A stretch of DNA of 62,648 bases from Sutcliffiella rhizosphaerae (GCF_917563925.1 NZ_CAKJTJ010000023.1:1-62648); one strand, 5' to 3'. Numbered from the stretch's first letter, positions 24,932-34,057 are shown. Translations and numbers: made by a program. The notes: generated by a model from the sequence alone, not told the origin.

Positions 24932-26351
24932 GATTAAGTCCATATATTGTGTAAAAAGAAAGGCCATTATCATTGTCCGTGTTACAATGTGTTCGACTAA
25001 AAACCATTCACACACGGAGGAAATGATAATGACCACTATTAATATTACAATAAATTTGGAACAACTGAAAGCCGAAGTAGAAAAAAGCTCCTTAGGCTCA
25101 CCGGTTAAAGCGTCCCTAGCCCTTGTGTTGAACTCTCTGATGGAGAAAGAAAGAGATGAGTATATTAATGCTCTTCCGCATGAAAGATCTGATAACCGGA
25201 ATGGTTATTGTAACGGCTATTACGATAGAGAACTCATTACGGGTGCGGGTTCTTTGACCCTAAGGGTCCCGAGAACGCGTGATGGGGAGTTTTCTACCAC
25301 TGTTTTTGAGAAATATGATCGGTGTGAACAGGCCTTAATCTTATCCATGATTGAAATGGTGGTAAATGGCGTTTCTACGCGTAAAGTGACTAAAATTGTA
25401 GAGGCGCTATGTGGGAAAAGCGTGTCTAAATCCCTCGTTTCCAACCTTACAAAATCTTTGGACCCTATTGTGAATGAGTGGAGAAATCGTCCGTTAAATA
25501 CGATCTATTACCCTTACCTGTATGTCGATGCGATGTATATTAAAGTTCGTGAGAATGATAAGGTGGTTTCTTAAGGGGTGCATATCGCTTGCGGTGTAAA
25601 CGAAAAAGGACACAGAGAGATTATTGGGTTACGGATTACACATGGAGAGTCCTCTGAAAGCTGGTCTGCATTCTTTGACTATTTAAAATCACGTGGATTA
25701 CAGTCCCCTAAGCTAGTAACTTCTGATGCCCATGCAGGGTTAGTGGCATCTATTAAGGAATCATTTTTAGGAACATCTTGGCAACGATGCTGTGTCCACT
25801 TTCTTCGGAATATAATGGACACCCTACCTAAAAAGAGCACGTCAGAAGCTCGATCCGAACTAAAGGAACTATTTAAGACTCCTAACTTAACATTCACGAG
25901 AGAACTTAAGGATCGATTTATGGACAAGTATCAAGACGTTAAAGGGTTTGCCAAGACCATAGAAAAGTTAGATGCTGGATTTGAAGATGCCATGCAGTTT
26001 CACTCTCAAAAGATAGAGCTTCATAAGCATCTCCGTACGACAAATATGTTAGAACGAGTAAATAGGGAGATTCGTAGAAGAGAAAAAGTAATTCAAATCT
26101 TTCCAAACGACCAATCGGCCATTCGAATTATTGGTGCTATTCTGATGAATATAGAGGAAGACTGGAGTAAAACAAAGTATTTGAAAAGCCTCTAACTATT
26201 TGGAAGAGCTGCGGAATTTCACTTTCTCACACACCTTTGAAACGAAGAAAACATTAGGGATATAGGTCAAACCTAAAAACCTACACCCCAAAACCTTTAA
26301 CAAGCAATATATCCATTGTAACTCTTTTTACACATAAATATGGACTTGACT
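24932..26351 (+). mobile_element. IS256-family insertion sequence (1.42 kb)
   Basis: Imperfect terminal inverted repeats of about 27 bases: the left end has AAGTCCATATATTGTGTAAA and the reversed right end AAGTCCATATTTATGTGTAA, followed in both by AAAG. The 8-base CATTTTGT stands on both sides (24924-24931 and 26352-26359), a target duplication of the size IS256 elements make. Removing the element and one copy restores a normal repeat unit. It carries one transposase frame with a nonsense codon. Confidence 0.85.
25029..26195 (+). pseudogene. IS256-family (mutator-type) transposase, one nonsense codon
   Basis: The frame would code for 388 codons with a single TAA at 25572-25574 (codon 182), between KVV-S and G-VHIACGV. 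No frameshift is present. DDE residues are recognisable on both sides: first Asp in YVDAMYIKVRE before the stop, second in SDAHAGL and Glu in NMLERVNREIRRRE after it. Stop codons split these residues, so no active protein is expected unless readthrough or suppression occurs. Start ATG follows CGGAGG. Confidence 0.88.
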
Positions 26352-26700
26352 CATTTTGTTGTTTTTCGGGCACTTAATCCCCTTTTGTGTGACCGATTTC
26401 TTTATTTTGCTATTTTTCGGGCACTGCTTTTCCTTTTAAGTGCCCGTTTTTTTCATTTTGTTTTTTTCCGGGCACTTAATTCCCTTTTGTGTGACCGTTT
26501 TTTTCATTTTGTTGTTTTTCGGGCACTTAATTCCCTTTTGTGTGACCGGTTTTTTCATTTTGTTGTTTTCCAGGCACTTAATTACCTTCTATGTGACCGT
26601 TTTTTTCATTTTGTTGTTTTTCGGGCACTTAATTCCCTTTTGTGTGACCGATTTTCTGATTTTGCAAATTTCCGGGCATTTACTTTCCTTTTGATTTCTC
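26352..26700 (+). repeat. 51-bp tandem repeat array, right part (about 7 units)
   Basis: Units read CATTTTGTTG..., then CGGGCACTTAATTCCCTTTT, then GTGTGACCG and a T-run; 51 bases is 17 codons, so reading frames stay open and give meaningless Phe/Leu-rich ORFs. Each unit holds an imperfect stem CGG.CAC/GTG..CCG followed by TTTTTT, like a terminator. The second unit has a perfect stem CGGGCACT/AGTGCCCG. The last unit is decayed. No spacers, so not a CRISPR. Nothing else is seen between the array and hemZ. Confidence 0.85.
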
Positions 26701-26916
26701 CTCTGTTTGTGTTGCAAAACCATTTTAGATGAATAAGGAACAATCGTCAGAAAGAAGATTCAACAAGTAACCGCAAGACGCACTGCCCTAGTTTCTTTCA
26801 CGCAACATTTCAAATAGCCTAAAAAATATCAAAACTATCTTTCAAAAACACAAAAAGCCGCAGAGCTTCTCCATTTTCACAGAGACGTTCTACAGCCTAA
26901 AAGCATTAATCTATTA

Positions 26917-28428
26917 TTATTTTTTGTTAACAATCTGATAACCAGCTCCAAAAAACAATTCTTCAAGGATTCGGATCTTTTCTCTTGTGTAATGCTCAAA
27001 ACCTTCATTATAAGATTTTGGATCCTTTGGGTTAGCAAAATGTGTTATTTTCCCTGTAACTGGGTGAATAAATTTGCTAGCTGCTCCACATCCAAGCCCA
27101 ATTATTGTTTGCTTTTCTTCCATTATCATAATGTTGTAGATACTGTCTTGGTCAGGCAGAGCATAACCGACATTTTCAAGATTACCAAGTATGTTTTTTT
27201 GGCGATATAAGTAGTATGGTACATAGTTATGTGACGATGTCCACTCTGTTGCCATACTCATCATCTGTCCGATTTCTTGACGATCCGCCACTTTGTATCG
27301 CTGTTTATTTTGCGTCATTTCGGATGCTCGTTTAAATGATAATGTGTGAACGGTTAATGATTCTGGCATTAATTTTTCTGTTTCCTCCAGTGTATTTGTA
27401 AACTCAGGTACACCTTCATTTGGAAGTCCGATAATTAAATCCATATTTATATTATTCATTCCCATCTCACGTGCCAAGTGGAATTTCTCAATGGTTTCTT
27501 CCACTGTATGATGGCGGCCGATGGCTTTTAAAGTTTCTTGTGTGTAAGATTGAGGATTAATACTGATTCGATCTATATTCCATTTCTTTAGTACTTCCAG
27601 CTTTTTAGGTGTAATAGTGTCTGGTCTTCCAGCCTCGACTGTGACCTCACGAACCTGTTTCATGTCAGGAAAAGAGTTATACATACGCTCATAGAGCATA
27701 TCCATTTCTTCTGCAGTGATACTTGTCGGAGTACCACCACCGTAGTATACAGTAGTAATTTTTATACCCTTTTCTTTTAGCCAAGCACCGATTGATTCTA
27801 TTTCATAATGTAAGCCGCCGAGAAAGGAATCCACCTTACCTTGTTTTCCATTGATAGCATAAGCCGGGAACGTACAATATGCACATTTTGTTGGACAAAA
27901 CGGGATGCCGATATAGATACTGACCTCTTCTTGAAGATTATATAAATCTGGGACAACCTGAAGTTGTCTGTCTACTATTTGCTGCATGAGTGATATCTTT
28001 TCATCCGTAATTAAATAATCTTCCCGCAATTGTTGATGTGCCTTTTCACGAGAAATTCCTTGTTGTAATTTGGAATGAAGTAATTTTGTAGGTCTAATCC
28101 CTGTTAAAATACCCCATTTCTGAATCATACCTGTATACTCTTGAAGCAAGGTTAAATAAACATTGGATATTGCTTGCTTCTTTCTACGAAAATTATCTTT
28201 TTCAGATTCACTTGGAACCAGTTCCATTTCTAAGCTACTGCTCTGTTCAAAAAGTTTTCCATTAACAAAAAACAGGGAATCTGTCTCTTGTATTGCAAAG
28301 TTTATCTCCAAATCTGAAGATGCATCTTCACCTAAAACTAGTTCTGTTTCTTCAAAAAACAGATCCGCAATTAGAGTTAACGGACGTTTATATCTATCAT
28401 CATTTATACCTAAAATTGATATTTTCAA
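26917..28428 (-). CDS. hemZ: Radical SAM coproporphyrinogen dehydrogenase-like protein HemZ
   Basis: 503-residue radical SAM protein. The cluster motif CPTKCAYC (CX3CX2C) is near residue 179, preceded by IGIPF; YYGGGTPTS and the SINPQSY segment follow. The N-terminal 160 residues are the HemZ-specific extension. Proposed to act in anaerobic haem synthesis, although several HemN-like proteins of Firmicutes act elsewhere. The position after the yha cluster is conserved. No clear terminator follows. Confidence 0.9.
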   Translation of the reverse strand: MKISILGINDDRYKRPLTLIADLFFEETELVLGEDASSDLEINFAIQETDSLFFVNGKLFEQSSSLEMELVPSESEKDNFRRKKQAISNVYLTLLQEYTGMIQKWGILTGIRPTKLLHSKLQQGISREKAHQQLREDYLITDEKISLMQQIVDRQLQVVPDLYNLQEEVSIYIGIPFCPTKCAYCTFPAYAINGKQGKVDSFLGGLHYEIESIGAWLKEKGIKITTVYYGGGTPTSITAEEMDMLYERMYNSFPDMKQVREVTVEAGRPDTITPKKLEVLKKWNIDRISINPQSYTQETLKAIGRHHTVEETIEKFHLAREMGMNNINMDLIIGLPNEGVPEFTNTLEETEKLMPESLTVHTLSFKRASEMTQNKQRYKVADRQEIGQMMSMATEWTSSHNYVPYYLYRQKNILGNLENVGYALPDQDSIYNIMIMEEKQTIIGLGCGAASKFIHPVTGKITHFANPKDPKSYNEGFEHYTREKIRILEELFFGAGYQIVNKK

Positions 28429-28603
28429 CTAAATCACCTTTCCATTCTTTCACTTCCATTAGTGTAACGGATGTATCGGATGTTTATCAAGATTGATCTT
28501 TTATGAAATTTTTTTAAAAATTTTTAAAAATATTGTAAGTTTATTTAAGTTTGTTGCATCAGAATAAACGAGAAAACAAATAAGTGAGAAAGGTGTGAGT
28601 TAA

Positions 28604-28987
28604 ATGAAGCAAGTAAACCGCGTAAGTCCTATTCAAAATAAAGTCAGCGGTATTTTTATCCCAGTCCAAAATGTTAAAGAGGCTAAAGATTGGTATTGTA
28701 GGATTCTTGGTATACAAGAACAGGGAAATATTGAAAATGGACACCTATATGTCCTTCCGATGGATGGGGTTGATGTCATTTTAGATGAGATGCCATCATG
28801 GAAAAAACAAGATAGCGATAGGCTCCCTCAATACCAAACTCCAGCTTTTATGTTTAAAACAGGGGATATATATGATGCATTTGAGTTTATGAAAGAATTA
28901 GGTGTAGAACTAGTAACAGATATTGAAAATTATCTTTGGTTTGCTTTTAAAGATCCTGATGGTAATTTACTCATGGTATGTCAATAA
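28604..28987 (+). CDS. VOC-fold protein 1 (glyoxalase/bleomycin-resistance superfamily)
   Basis: 127-residue protein with the two beta-alpha-beta-beta-beta modules of the VOC superfamily: GIFIPVQNVKEAKDWYCRILG at the start and FAFKDPDGNLLMVCQ at the end. The first metal-ligand position is Gly rather than His/Glu and the last is not Glu, so a metal enzyme is unlikely; binding or sequestering a small molecule fits better. AGAAAGGTG-type ribosome binding site. First of seven small genes in one direction. Confidence 0.8.
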   Translation: MKQVNRVSPIQNKVSGIFIPVQNVKEAKDWYCRILGIQEQGNIENGHLYVLPMDGVDVILDEMPSWKKQDSDRLPQYQTPAFMFKTGDIYDAFEFMKELGVELVTDIENYLWFAFKDPDGNLLMVCQ

Positions 28988-29005
28988 AAAAGAGGGATAT
29001 GAAAG

Positions 29006-29386
29006 TTGAAGAAGCTATTTCTTGAAAGATTGGAGCATATGCAAATACCTGTAAATAATTTAGCTGAATCCATTGAATGGTACACAAAAAACCTAGGGTT
29101 CACCCTAAACAAAAAGTCAGAAGACCTAAATCATGCTTTTTTATCTTTGCCAAACGGTCCGATGTTAATGCTTTGGGAAACAGGAGACGATACAGCAGCA
29201 AATTTTACTTTCAATGAAGAAGTAATGCCTATCTTACTATATCACAGTAAAAAAATTCATGAATTAACCCATCACTTACATTCATTGCATGTTAATATAA
29301 CATTTTTTCAGGATGAAGGATTTGGTTGGGTATTGAAGTTTATTGATATAAACGGAAACATGTGGGGAGTAATACAATTAATTTAA
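29006..29386 (+). CDS. VOC-fold protein 2
   Basis: 126-residue VOC-fold protein. It starts with TTG after GAGGGATATGAAAG. LEHMQIPVNNLAESIEWYTKNLG gives His at the first ligand position; the end (DINGNMWGVIQ) has Gln where a ligand Glu is usual. It lies 18 bases after the preceding gene. Probably a small-molecule binding protein; no substrate can be read from the sequence. Confidence 0.78.
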   Translation: MKKLFLERLEHMQIPVNNLAESIEWYTKNLGFTLNKKSEDLNHAFLSLPNGPMLMLWETGDDTAANFTFNEEVMPILLYHSKKIHELTHHLHSLHVNITFFQDEGFGWVLKFIDINGNMWGVIQLI

Positions 29387-29402
29387 AAGCGAGGTGAATA
29401 TC

Positions 29403-29810
29403 ATGTCTACAAATGGAACAGAAACACTTTTGAATCATAGCATTGGTGGGGTATTCGTTATTGTAAATCAAATGCCAAGAGCTGTGAAATGGTACAGAGA
29501 TATTATGGGATTACCAGAGGATGACGAATTTATGAGCACTGCAACTCCTGACATGCAAACTATTTATTCCATTCCACTCGGAAGTACCAACCTTATTTTG
29601 GACAGCATTCATCGTGAAACTTTAAAACCAAGTCCGAATCATCTCTTTATGTTCGATACAGAAAACATAGATGAAACCTATAAAACTATGAAAAAGAAAA
29701 ACGTAGACGTTATTTCTAGCATTGAAGGATCAGGTTCTGTTAGATTCTTTGAAGTTTATGATTCAGAAGGAAATAAGATTATGTTTTGCGAAGAAAAGCA
29801 AAGAAAATAA
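29403..29810 (+). CDS. VOC-fold protein 3
   Basis: 135-residue VOC-fold protein with GGVFVIVNQMPRAVKWYRDIMG and a C-terminal EVYDSEGNKIMFCEE. First ligand position is Gly; the C-terminal Glu is present but displaced. The ATG follows GCGAGGTGAATATC, 16 bases after the preceding stop. Closest in layout to VOC proteins 1 and 2, so the three look like diverged tandem duplicates. Confidence 0.78.
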   Translation: MSTNGTETLLNHSIGGVFVIVNQMPRAVKWYRDIMGLPEDDEFMSTATPDMQTIYSIPLGSTNLILDSIHRETLKPSPNHLFMFDTENIDETYKTMKKKNVDVISSIEGSGSVRFFEVYDSEGNKIMFCEEKQRK

Positions 29811-29827
29811 CAAAAGGATGAGCAAAA

Positions 29828-30319
29828 ATGAAAACAAAGCCTTATGAAATAGTTAAAAGATCTTCATACCGAGCGATTGGACTAAAGTGGGAGGGGCCAT
29901 GGTCTGAGATCGGGCAATTGAAGCAAACAATCCAAAAGATGAGTGAGCGTACAGATGAACTACAACATGTAATCAATCCTACTTTACAATTAGGTTTGTC
30001 TTATCACACCAGACCTGATGGATTTGCTCACTACTCTATGTTCGAAGTGACAAACGAGCAAGAAATACCAGTTGGCATGATGGAACTATATATTCCTGAA
30101 TTCACCTACTTTGTAACAAATCATCAGAAAGGAGAAGATATTGGAGAAACTTATTATAAAATTTCTCGTTGGATAATGGATAGTGAGTATATGACTTATA
30201 GAGAAACACAAGTGAGATACTTTGAGGACATCCTTCCAATAAAACACGAGAAATATCCTCTTGATCGGGATCTACAAGATCCACACTTTGAAATATGGAT
30301 TCCAATCACCCAAAAATAA
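29828..30319 (+). CDS. GyrI-like / effector-binding domain protein 1
   Basis: 163-residue stand-alone effector-binding domain (GyrI-like fold, as at the C-terminus of BmrR and Rob). Visible: SSYRAIGLKWEGPWSEIG at the start, a Tyr/Phe-rich middle (HYSMFEVTNEQEIPVGM) and the family's terminal strand FEIWIPITQK. No DNA-binding domain. Such proteins bind hydrophobic or cationic drugs, inhibit gyrase, or in a few cases hydrolyse cyclopropyl toxins. It lies 17 bases after VOC protein 3. Confidence 0.78.
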   Translation: MKTKPYEIVKRSSYRAIGLKWEGPWSEIGQLKQTIQKMSERTDELQHVINPTLQLGLSYHTRPDGFAHYSMFEVTNEQEIPVGMMELYIPEFTYFVTNHQKGEDIGETYYKISRWIMDSEYMTYRETQVRYFEDILPIKHEKYPLDRDLQDPHFEIWIPITQK

Positions 30320-30466
30320 CAGAGAGACGAATTCTACCCCTAAAAACATAAGATGAGTATGCTAGATGGCTTCTGTTTTCCCATTCTTGATCGATTAGCC
30401 TATGTCTTAAAGGAGATTTGCCAAATAGCTATTTACATTTTATAGATAAAATGGAGATGAAATAAG

Positions 30467-30916
30467 ATGAAATTTAATACTAAGAATGGAGTATTTCATT
30501 TAATAGGCATTAAAAATGTTGAAAAATTCGAAGATTATCCAGTAGTGATACCAAAGGCTGTTGATGAATTTAGAGGGCGGTTCGAAATGCAAAAGGACAC
30601 TGTTAGGTCTATTGTTTATGAGCCCAAAAAAGGACCATCTCATGATGTAGGATTTTTCTATTGCGGAGCATTGTTAGAGGATAAGCCTACTGAACTCCCA
30701 GATGGGATATCTTATTTACGTCTTGAAGGGCATTATGCATATGCAAGAGATACGTTTGATGTCACAAGAATGGGTGAGTTTTACAATAATTTGGACAACT
30801 GGATTCTCCAGAATAAATTAGAAAGAAAGGATTTTACGGAGGAGTTAATGTTTGAACTATATTACCCAAAAGAAGATGGAACGATGGACTTAGAAGTTTA
30901 TATGCGAATCAAATAA
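30467..30916 (+). CDS. GyrI-like / effector-binding domain protein 2
   Basis: 149-residue stand-alone effector-binding domain with FHLIGIKNVEKFED at the start, DVGFFYCGALL in the middle and LEVYMRIK at the end. A 147-base gap without a terminator precedes it; the ATG follows a GGAGATG site. Only weakly like its two paralogues in this operon, so the duplication is old or they were acquired separately. Confidence 0.72.
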   Translation: MKFNTKNGVFHLIGIKNVEKFEDYPVVIPKAVDEFRGRFEMQKDTVRSIVYEPKKGPSHDVGFFYCGALLEDKPTELPDGISYLRLEGHYAYARDTFDVTRMGEFYNNLDNWILQNKLERKDFTEELMFELYYPKEDGTMDLEVYMRIK

Positions 30917-30931
30917 GGAGGCACGAATTAA

Positions 30932-31315
30932 TTGAAGCAAATTGTCGATTTCGTCGATACTATTTATTTGCCAGTATTGAATAAAAATGCCTCCATCCGA
31001 TGGTATGAGGAAAAGCTTGGGTTTGCCTGGAATGGCCATTGTTTTGACCTTGGCAACGGTCCAGTGATATTTCTTGTACAAGTTAAGTACCCTGAAGATG
31101 TAAAGATTAGTTATTTGACGGATGCGTGGGAAGGAAAAGATTACGAAATGCAGCTAGTGACTTTCAGGAGTAAAAATATTGAAGAAACACATAAAATGCT
31201 AAAAAATCGTAATGTAAAAGTGAAGGAGATTAAGATGTATGATAACAATAGAAAAAACTTCAGATTCTACGATTTAAATGGCAATAAATTCGATGTATGG
31301 TCAGGATGGTTATGA
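30932..31315 (+). CDS. VOC-fold protein 4
   Basis: 127-residue VOC-fold protein, TTG start after AAGGAGGCACG. DTIYLPVLNKNASIRWYEEKLGF replaces the usual first ligand with Thr/Ile, and the end (YDLNGNKFDVWSGW) has Asp-Val rather than Glu. It lies 15 bases after the preceding gene and overlaps the next by four. Likely non-enzymatic ligand binder. Confidence 0.75.
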   Translation: MKQIVDFVDTIYLPVLNKNASIRWYEEKLGFAWNGHCFDLGNGPVIFLVQVKYPEDVKISYLTDAWEGKDYEMQLVTFRSKNIEETHKMLKNRNVKVKEIKMYDNNRKNFRFYDLNGNKFDVWSGWL

Positions 31316-31785
31316 TGCACAAAGTTTCCTTAAGTGAAATAACAATCATTGGATTTAGAATTTCATGTCCATTTGGTGAATTCGTAACGGAGATTCCAAA
31401 AGCTAGACAAGAGTTAATAAGGAGAATTTCAGAGATTGATAATATTGTGAATACTCAGAGGCATGTTGGCATTCACAAAGAAGTCCCCAGCAACGAATAT
31501 GAAGCTGCGTATTTCATTGGGTATGAAGTAGAAAAAGTGGCATCGGTACCAAAGGATATGATTAGTATTACAGTCTATCCTCAAACATATGGAAAAATTA
31601 ATTATCAAGGTAAAGTTGAAAAGATACATGGAGCTTATGATGAGCTTTCTCACTGGATGATGCAAGAACAGAATAAAATCAATTATTCTAACTGGACGGT
31701 TGAGAAAATAGCTACAGATGATAGAATAATCGACTTTGAACAAATGTATAGTATAAATCTAGATATTTTTATTCCAATAAAGTAA
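31312..31785 (+). CDS. GyrI-like / effector-binding domain protein 3
   Basis: 157-residue stand-alone effector-binding domain: VSLSEITIIGFRISCPFGEF at the start, a central YEAAYFIGYEVE and terminal LDIFIPIK. The start overlaps the previous stop (ATGATG/TGA), so it is translationally coupled. Last gene of the seven-gene row; a terminator follows at once. Confidence 0.77.
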   Translation: MMHKVSLSEITIIGFRISCPFGEFVTEIPKARQELIRRISEIDNIVNTQRHVGIHKEVPSNEYEAAYFIGYEVEKVASVPKDMISITVYPQTYGKINYQGKVEKIHGAYDELSHWMMQEQNKINYSNWTVEKIATDDRIIDFEQMYSINLDIFIPIK

Positions 31786-31793
31786 TGAAAACA

Positions 31794-31832
31794 GGACGGA
31801 TGAACCTCATCTCCGTCCTATTTTTAAATTAA
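31794..31832 (+). terminator. Terminator of the VOC/GyrI operon
   Basis: Stem AGGACGG/CCGTCCT, 14-base loop, then ATTTTT. Confidence 0.85.
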
Positions 31833-31863
31833 TCTTCTTGATCGTTTGCCTCAATTAGCATTT

Positions 31864-33294
31864 CTACACTAGTGGGATAAAAATTTCTACTTCATCCTCC
31901 CCACCCCTGAATTGTGGTTGCTTTACCCTTTCAACACAATACTCATTCATATTTTGGACATGTCCATTTTCATTCATCCAGCTCATTAGTTTCTCATACG
32001 CCAATGGTTTTTCTTTCATAATTCCCCGTATACTAGCAAACTTATTGGTAATTTTATAATACTTTATTTTTCGTGGCAAATCGTATGGCTCGAAGCTGAC
32101 TGGACGAGCTACAATAAATGCCCCCTCTTCTCTATCCCTTGTCTGAGGTTCATATGCTGCTAACCTGATAGTAATAATTCGGGAAACAATCCCTTCTTCT
32201 TTTTTCATTAATTCCAACATTTTGTTAGGTATTTCTATTTCAAAATCTTCGAATTTCCCCTTATGTTTTTCTCCGGCAAATTGAAAGGTTTTTTCCTGGA
32301 CAACTGGTTGCATAAATGTTTCATCTTCATATTCAAGCAGAATATCTAGTAATATTTCTAGCGTTTCCACTCCTTTTGTTTCCCACTCAAGTGCATTTCT
32401 AAGTATTTGTATTGCTTTTGCACTGTTGGTAGGATCATTAGGAGTTCCTCCATTAGGAAAGGGGAACATTTTTTGAAGTTGTTGAAAACATTCTGCAACC
32501 TTGAAATATAGTGCTTTAGCTTTTTCGAGGTATGTGAGCACTTGCTTATCTATGTCTGTAGACAATCTCCATTTCAAGATTAACTCAGAAAAAAAGAGGT
32601 AAGCATGTTGACGTGCATCGGCAACAATAGCCGTGTTATATGAATTACCGAAAACATCCATTTTTTGCGATTGAAAGGCTTGAATCCACGCTGAATATCC
32701 TGCTAGTCCATGCTTATAATCATAGGATGCAAAAGGTGATTTTCCATGTGCATGTTCAATTATTTTTCTTAATGCATCACGTAGCATGATAGGTATGCTT
32801 TTTGGTATCGACTCATAGAAACCACAAATAAAGACATTGTTAAATCGCCTATTATTAAGTTCTGTATATTTTATTGCTCCATCCTTATCAACATCTTTTG
32901 CGTAAAATTCCTGCCTTTCATGATCGTATCCATAAATTATTCCGAATTCGGGAGCAAACAAATCCCAAGAAATAATGGGAACTCCCATATCAATTCGTCC
33001 TTGTGCCATCCTGATTGCATCAGCAAGACTTTTATCCGATAAAGGAGTAACGTCAGTGATTGTTAGTGTGTGTAACCCAATTGTTTGAAGGCTTTTGGAA
33101 ACCAATTCGTATGGGGCAAACATGGTGGGTCCTGCGGGGCTTACTGATTCTGGGTGGATGTTTATTCTAAATGCATGTGCACTGTAACCCATTACCTCTG
33201 ATAGAGTCAAATATTTCTTATCTGTATACTGTAAAAGAGCAAACATGCACTGGGCTGCAGAGGTCATTGTTTTATTTTTAACTTCTAGTGTCAT
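31864..33294 (-). CDS. BtrH-like N-terminal domain fused to a GyrI-like effector-binding domain
   Basis: 476-residue two-part protein. Residues about 1-340 resemble the BtrH/papain-like acyltransferase or peptidase fold: a Cys at position 16 in SAAQCMFALLQY, a YGYDHE turn with His, and GLAGYSAWIQAF followed by long helices. Residues about 345-476 form an effector-binding domain (EIEIPNKMLELMKKEEG, IKYYKITNKFASIRGI, EVEIFIPLV). The start is the ATG ten bases after AAAAGGAG; a longer frame overlapping the sigma gene is unlikely. It lies 16 bases after the sigma factor stop, clearly the same operon. The enzymatic half is a fold guess from motif shape. Confidence 0.6.
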   Translation of the reverse strand: MTLEVKNKTMTSAAQCMFALLQYTDKKYLTLSEVMGYSAHAFRINIHPESVSPAGPTMFAPYELVSKSLQTIGLHTLTITDVTPLSDKSLADAIRMAQGRIDMGVPIISWDLFAPEFGIIYGYDHERQEFYAKDVDKDGAIKYTELNNRRFNNVFICGFYESIPKSIPIMLRDALRKIIEHAHGKSPFASYDYKHGLAGYSAWIQAFQSQKMDVFGNSYNTAIVADARQHAYLFFSELILKWRLSTDIDKQVLTYLEKAKALYFKVAECFQQLQKMFPFPNGGTPNDPTNSAKAIQILRNALEWETKGVETLEILLDILLEYEDETFMQPVVQEKTFQFAGEKHKGKFEDFEIEIPNKMLELMKKEEGIVSRIITIRLAAYEPQTRDREEGAFIVARPVSFEPYDLPRKIKYYKITNKFASIRGIMKEKPLAYEKLMSWMNENGHVQNMNEYCVERVKQPQFRGGEDEVEIFIPLV

Positions 33295-33310
33295 ACATTC
33301 CATACTCCTT

Positions 33311-34057
33311 TTAGAGATTAATAGGCTTTGAGAGTACCTTTCGTTTACTAGCTTCAGAACCAAGCTGTACTTTCAAATAGTTGCTAAGGTCTATTCGTGT
33401 TCGTTCACGCTTAATCTTTACTTTAGTCCTTGAAAGTGTTGTGTAAATATTTCCGACAGACATTCCGAAAAGTGTTCCCATTTCAGAAGGAGAAATTTGT
33501 TGAAAAAAATGAGCTTCAAATACTTGTCGTTCCCTCTTTGTGAGGCAGTGCAATAGGGCATGAATTCCATCGATTACTTCCTTTTTTAATATAAGTGTTT
33601 CTGGATTCCCATATTCCAAGTGAATATCGTTAGTCACCCGCTTTGTTAAATGATAGAGAATGTGATCGATATCATGAAAGTCAATGGAATCCCATTTTGC
33701 AGCATAATTGTTTTCCATACATGTAAATAATTGTTCATTTTTATTAGGACCACCACGTCTCAATTTCATATTCGCTTGATTGTTTACTATTCTTCTTAAC
33801 CAAGGAGTAAATCGGCTGACATCGATCAAAGATCCCATATGTATAAATGCTTTAATAAATGCTTCTTGTACAATATCTTCTGCTAGTTCTGTATCCTTGG
33901 CCATAAATTGCGCCCATGTCATTGCCTTCCGTCTATATCGTTTTACTAATTCCCCAAAGGCATCCCTATCACCTGTTTGAGCAATTTGGACAAGTTTTTG
34001 ATCCTCCATCTCACAAAGTCTCGTTTCTACTTCCATTTCTTCCACACCAGAATCCAT
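33311..34057 (-). CDS. ECF-like RNA polymerase sigma factor
   Basis: 248-residue sigma-70 family protein. The region 2 helix bundle (about 20-90) shows DRDAFGELVKRYRRKAM, DTELAEDIVQEAFIKAF and FTPWLRRIVNNQA. The region 4 helix-turn-helix (about 165-225) shows LTKRERQVFEAHFFQQIS, EMGTLFGMSVGNIYTTLSRTK. A linker of about 70 residues between them and a C-terminal tail make it longer than simple ECF factors. No anti-sigma gene adjoins; its operon partner is a putative ligand-binding protein. ATG after AGAGGAGGGG. A 24-base palindrome lies about 50 bases upstream. Confidence 0.85.
   Translation of the reverse strand: MDSGVEEMEVETRLCEMEDQKLVQIAQTGDRDAFGELVKRYRRKAMTWAQFMAKDTELAEDIVQEAFIKAFIHMGSLIDVSRFTPWLRRIVNNQANMKLRRGGPNKNEQLFTCMENNYAAKWDSIDFHDIDHILYHLTKRVTNDIHLEYGNPETLILKKEVIDGIHALLHCLTKRERQVFEAHFFQQISPSEMGTLFGMSVGNIYTTLSRTKVKIKRERTRIDLSNYLKVQLGSEASKRKVLSKPINL

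Noticed and set aside
24850-26700. Possible CRISPR array
   Set aside because: Units are directly adjacent with no variable spacers, and no cas genes are nearby.
26340-26732. 130-codon ORF running through the tandem array, Phe/Leu-rich repeats
   Set aside because: The 51-base unit is a multiple of three, so the frame stays open by chance; no ribosome binding site, and the sequence is better explained as repeated hairpins.
28507-28535. A/T-run palindrome after hemZ start region
   Set aside because: Low-complexity A/T sequence that is self-complementary by composition; no regulatory meaning can be supported.
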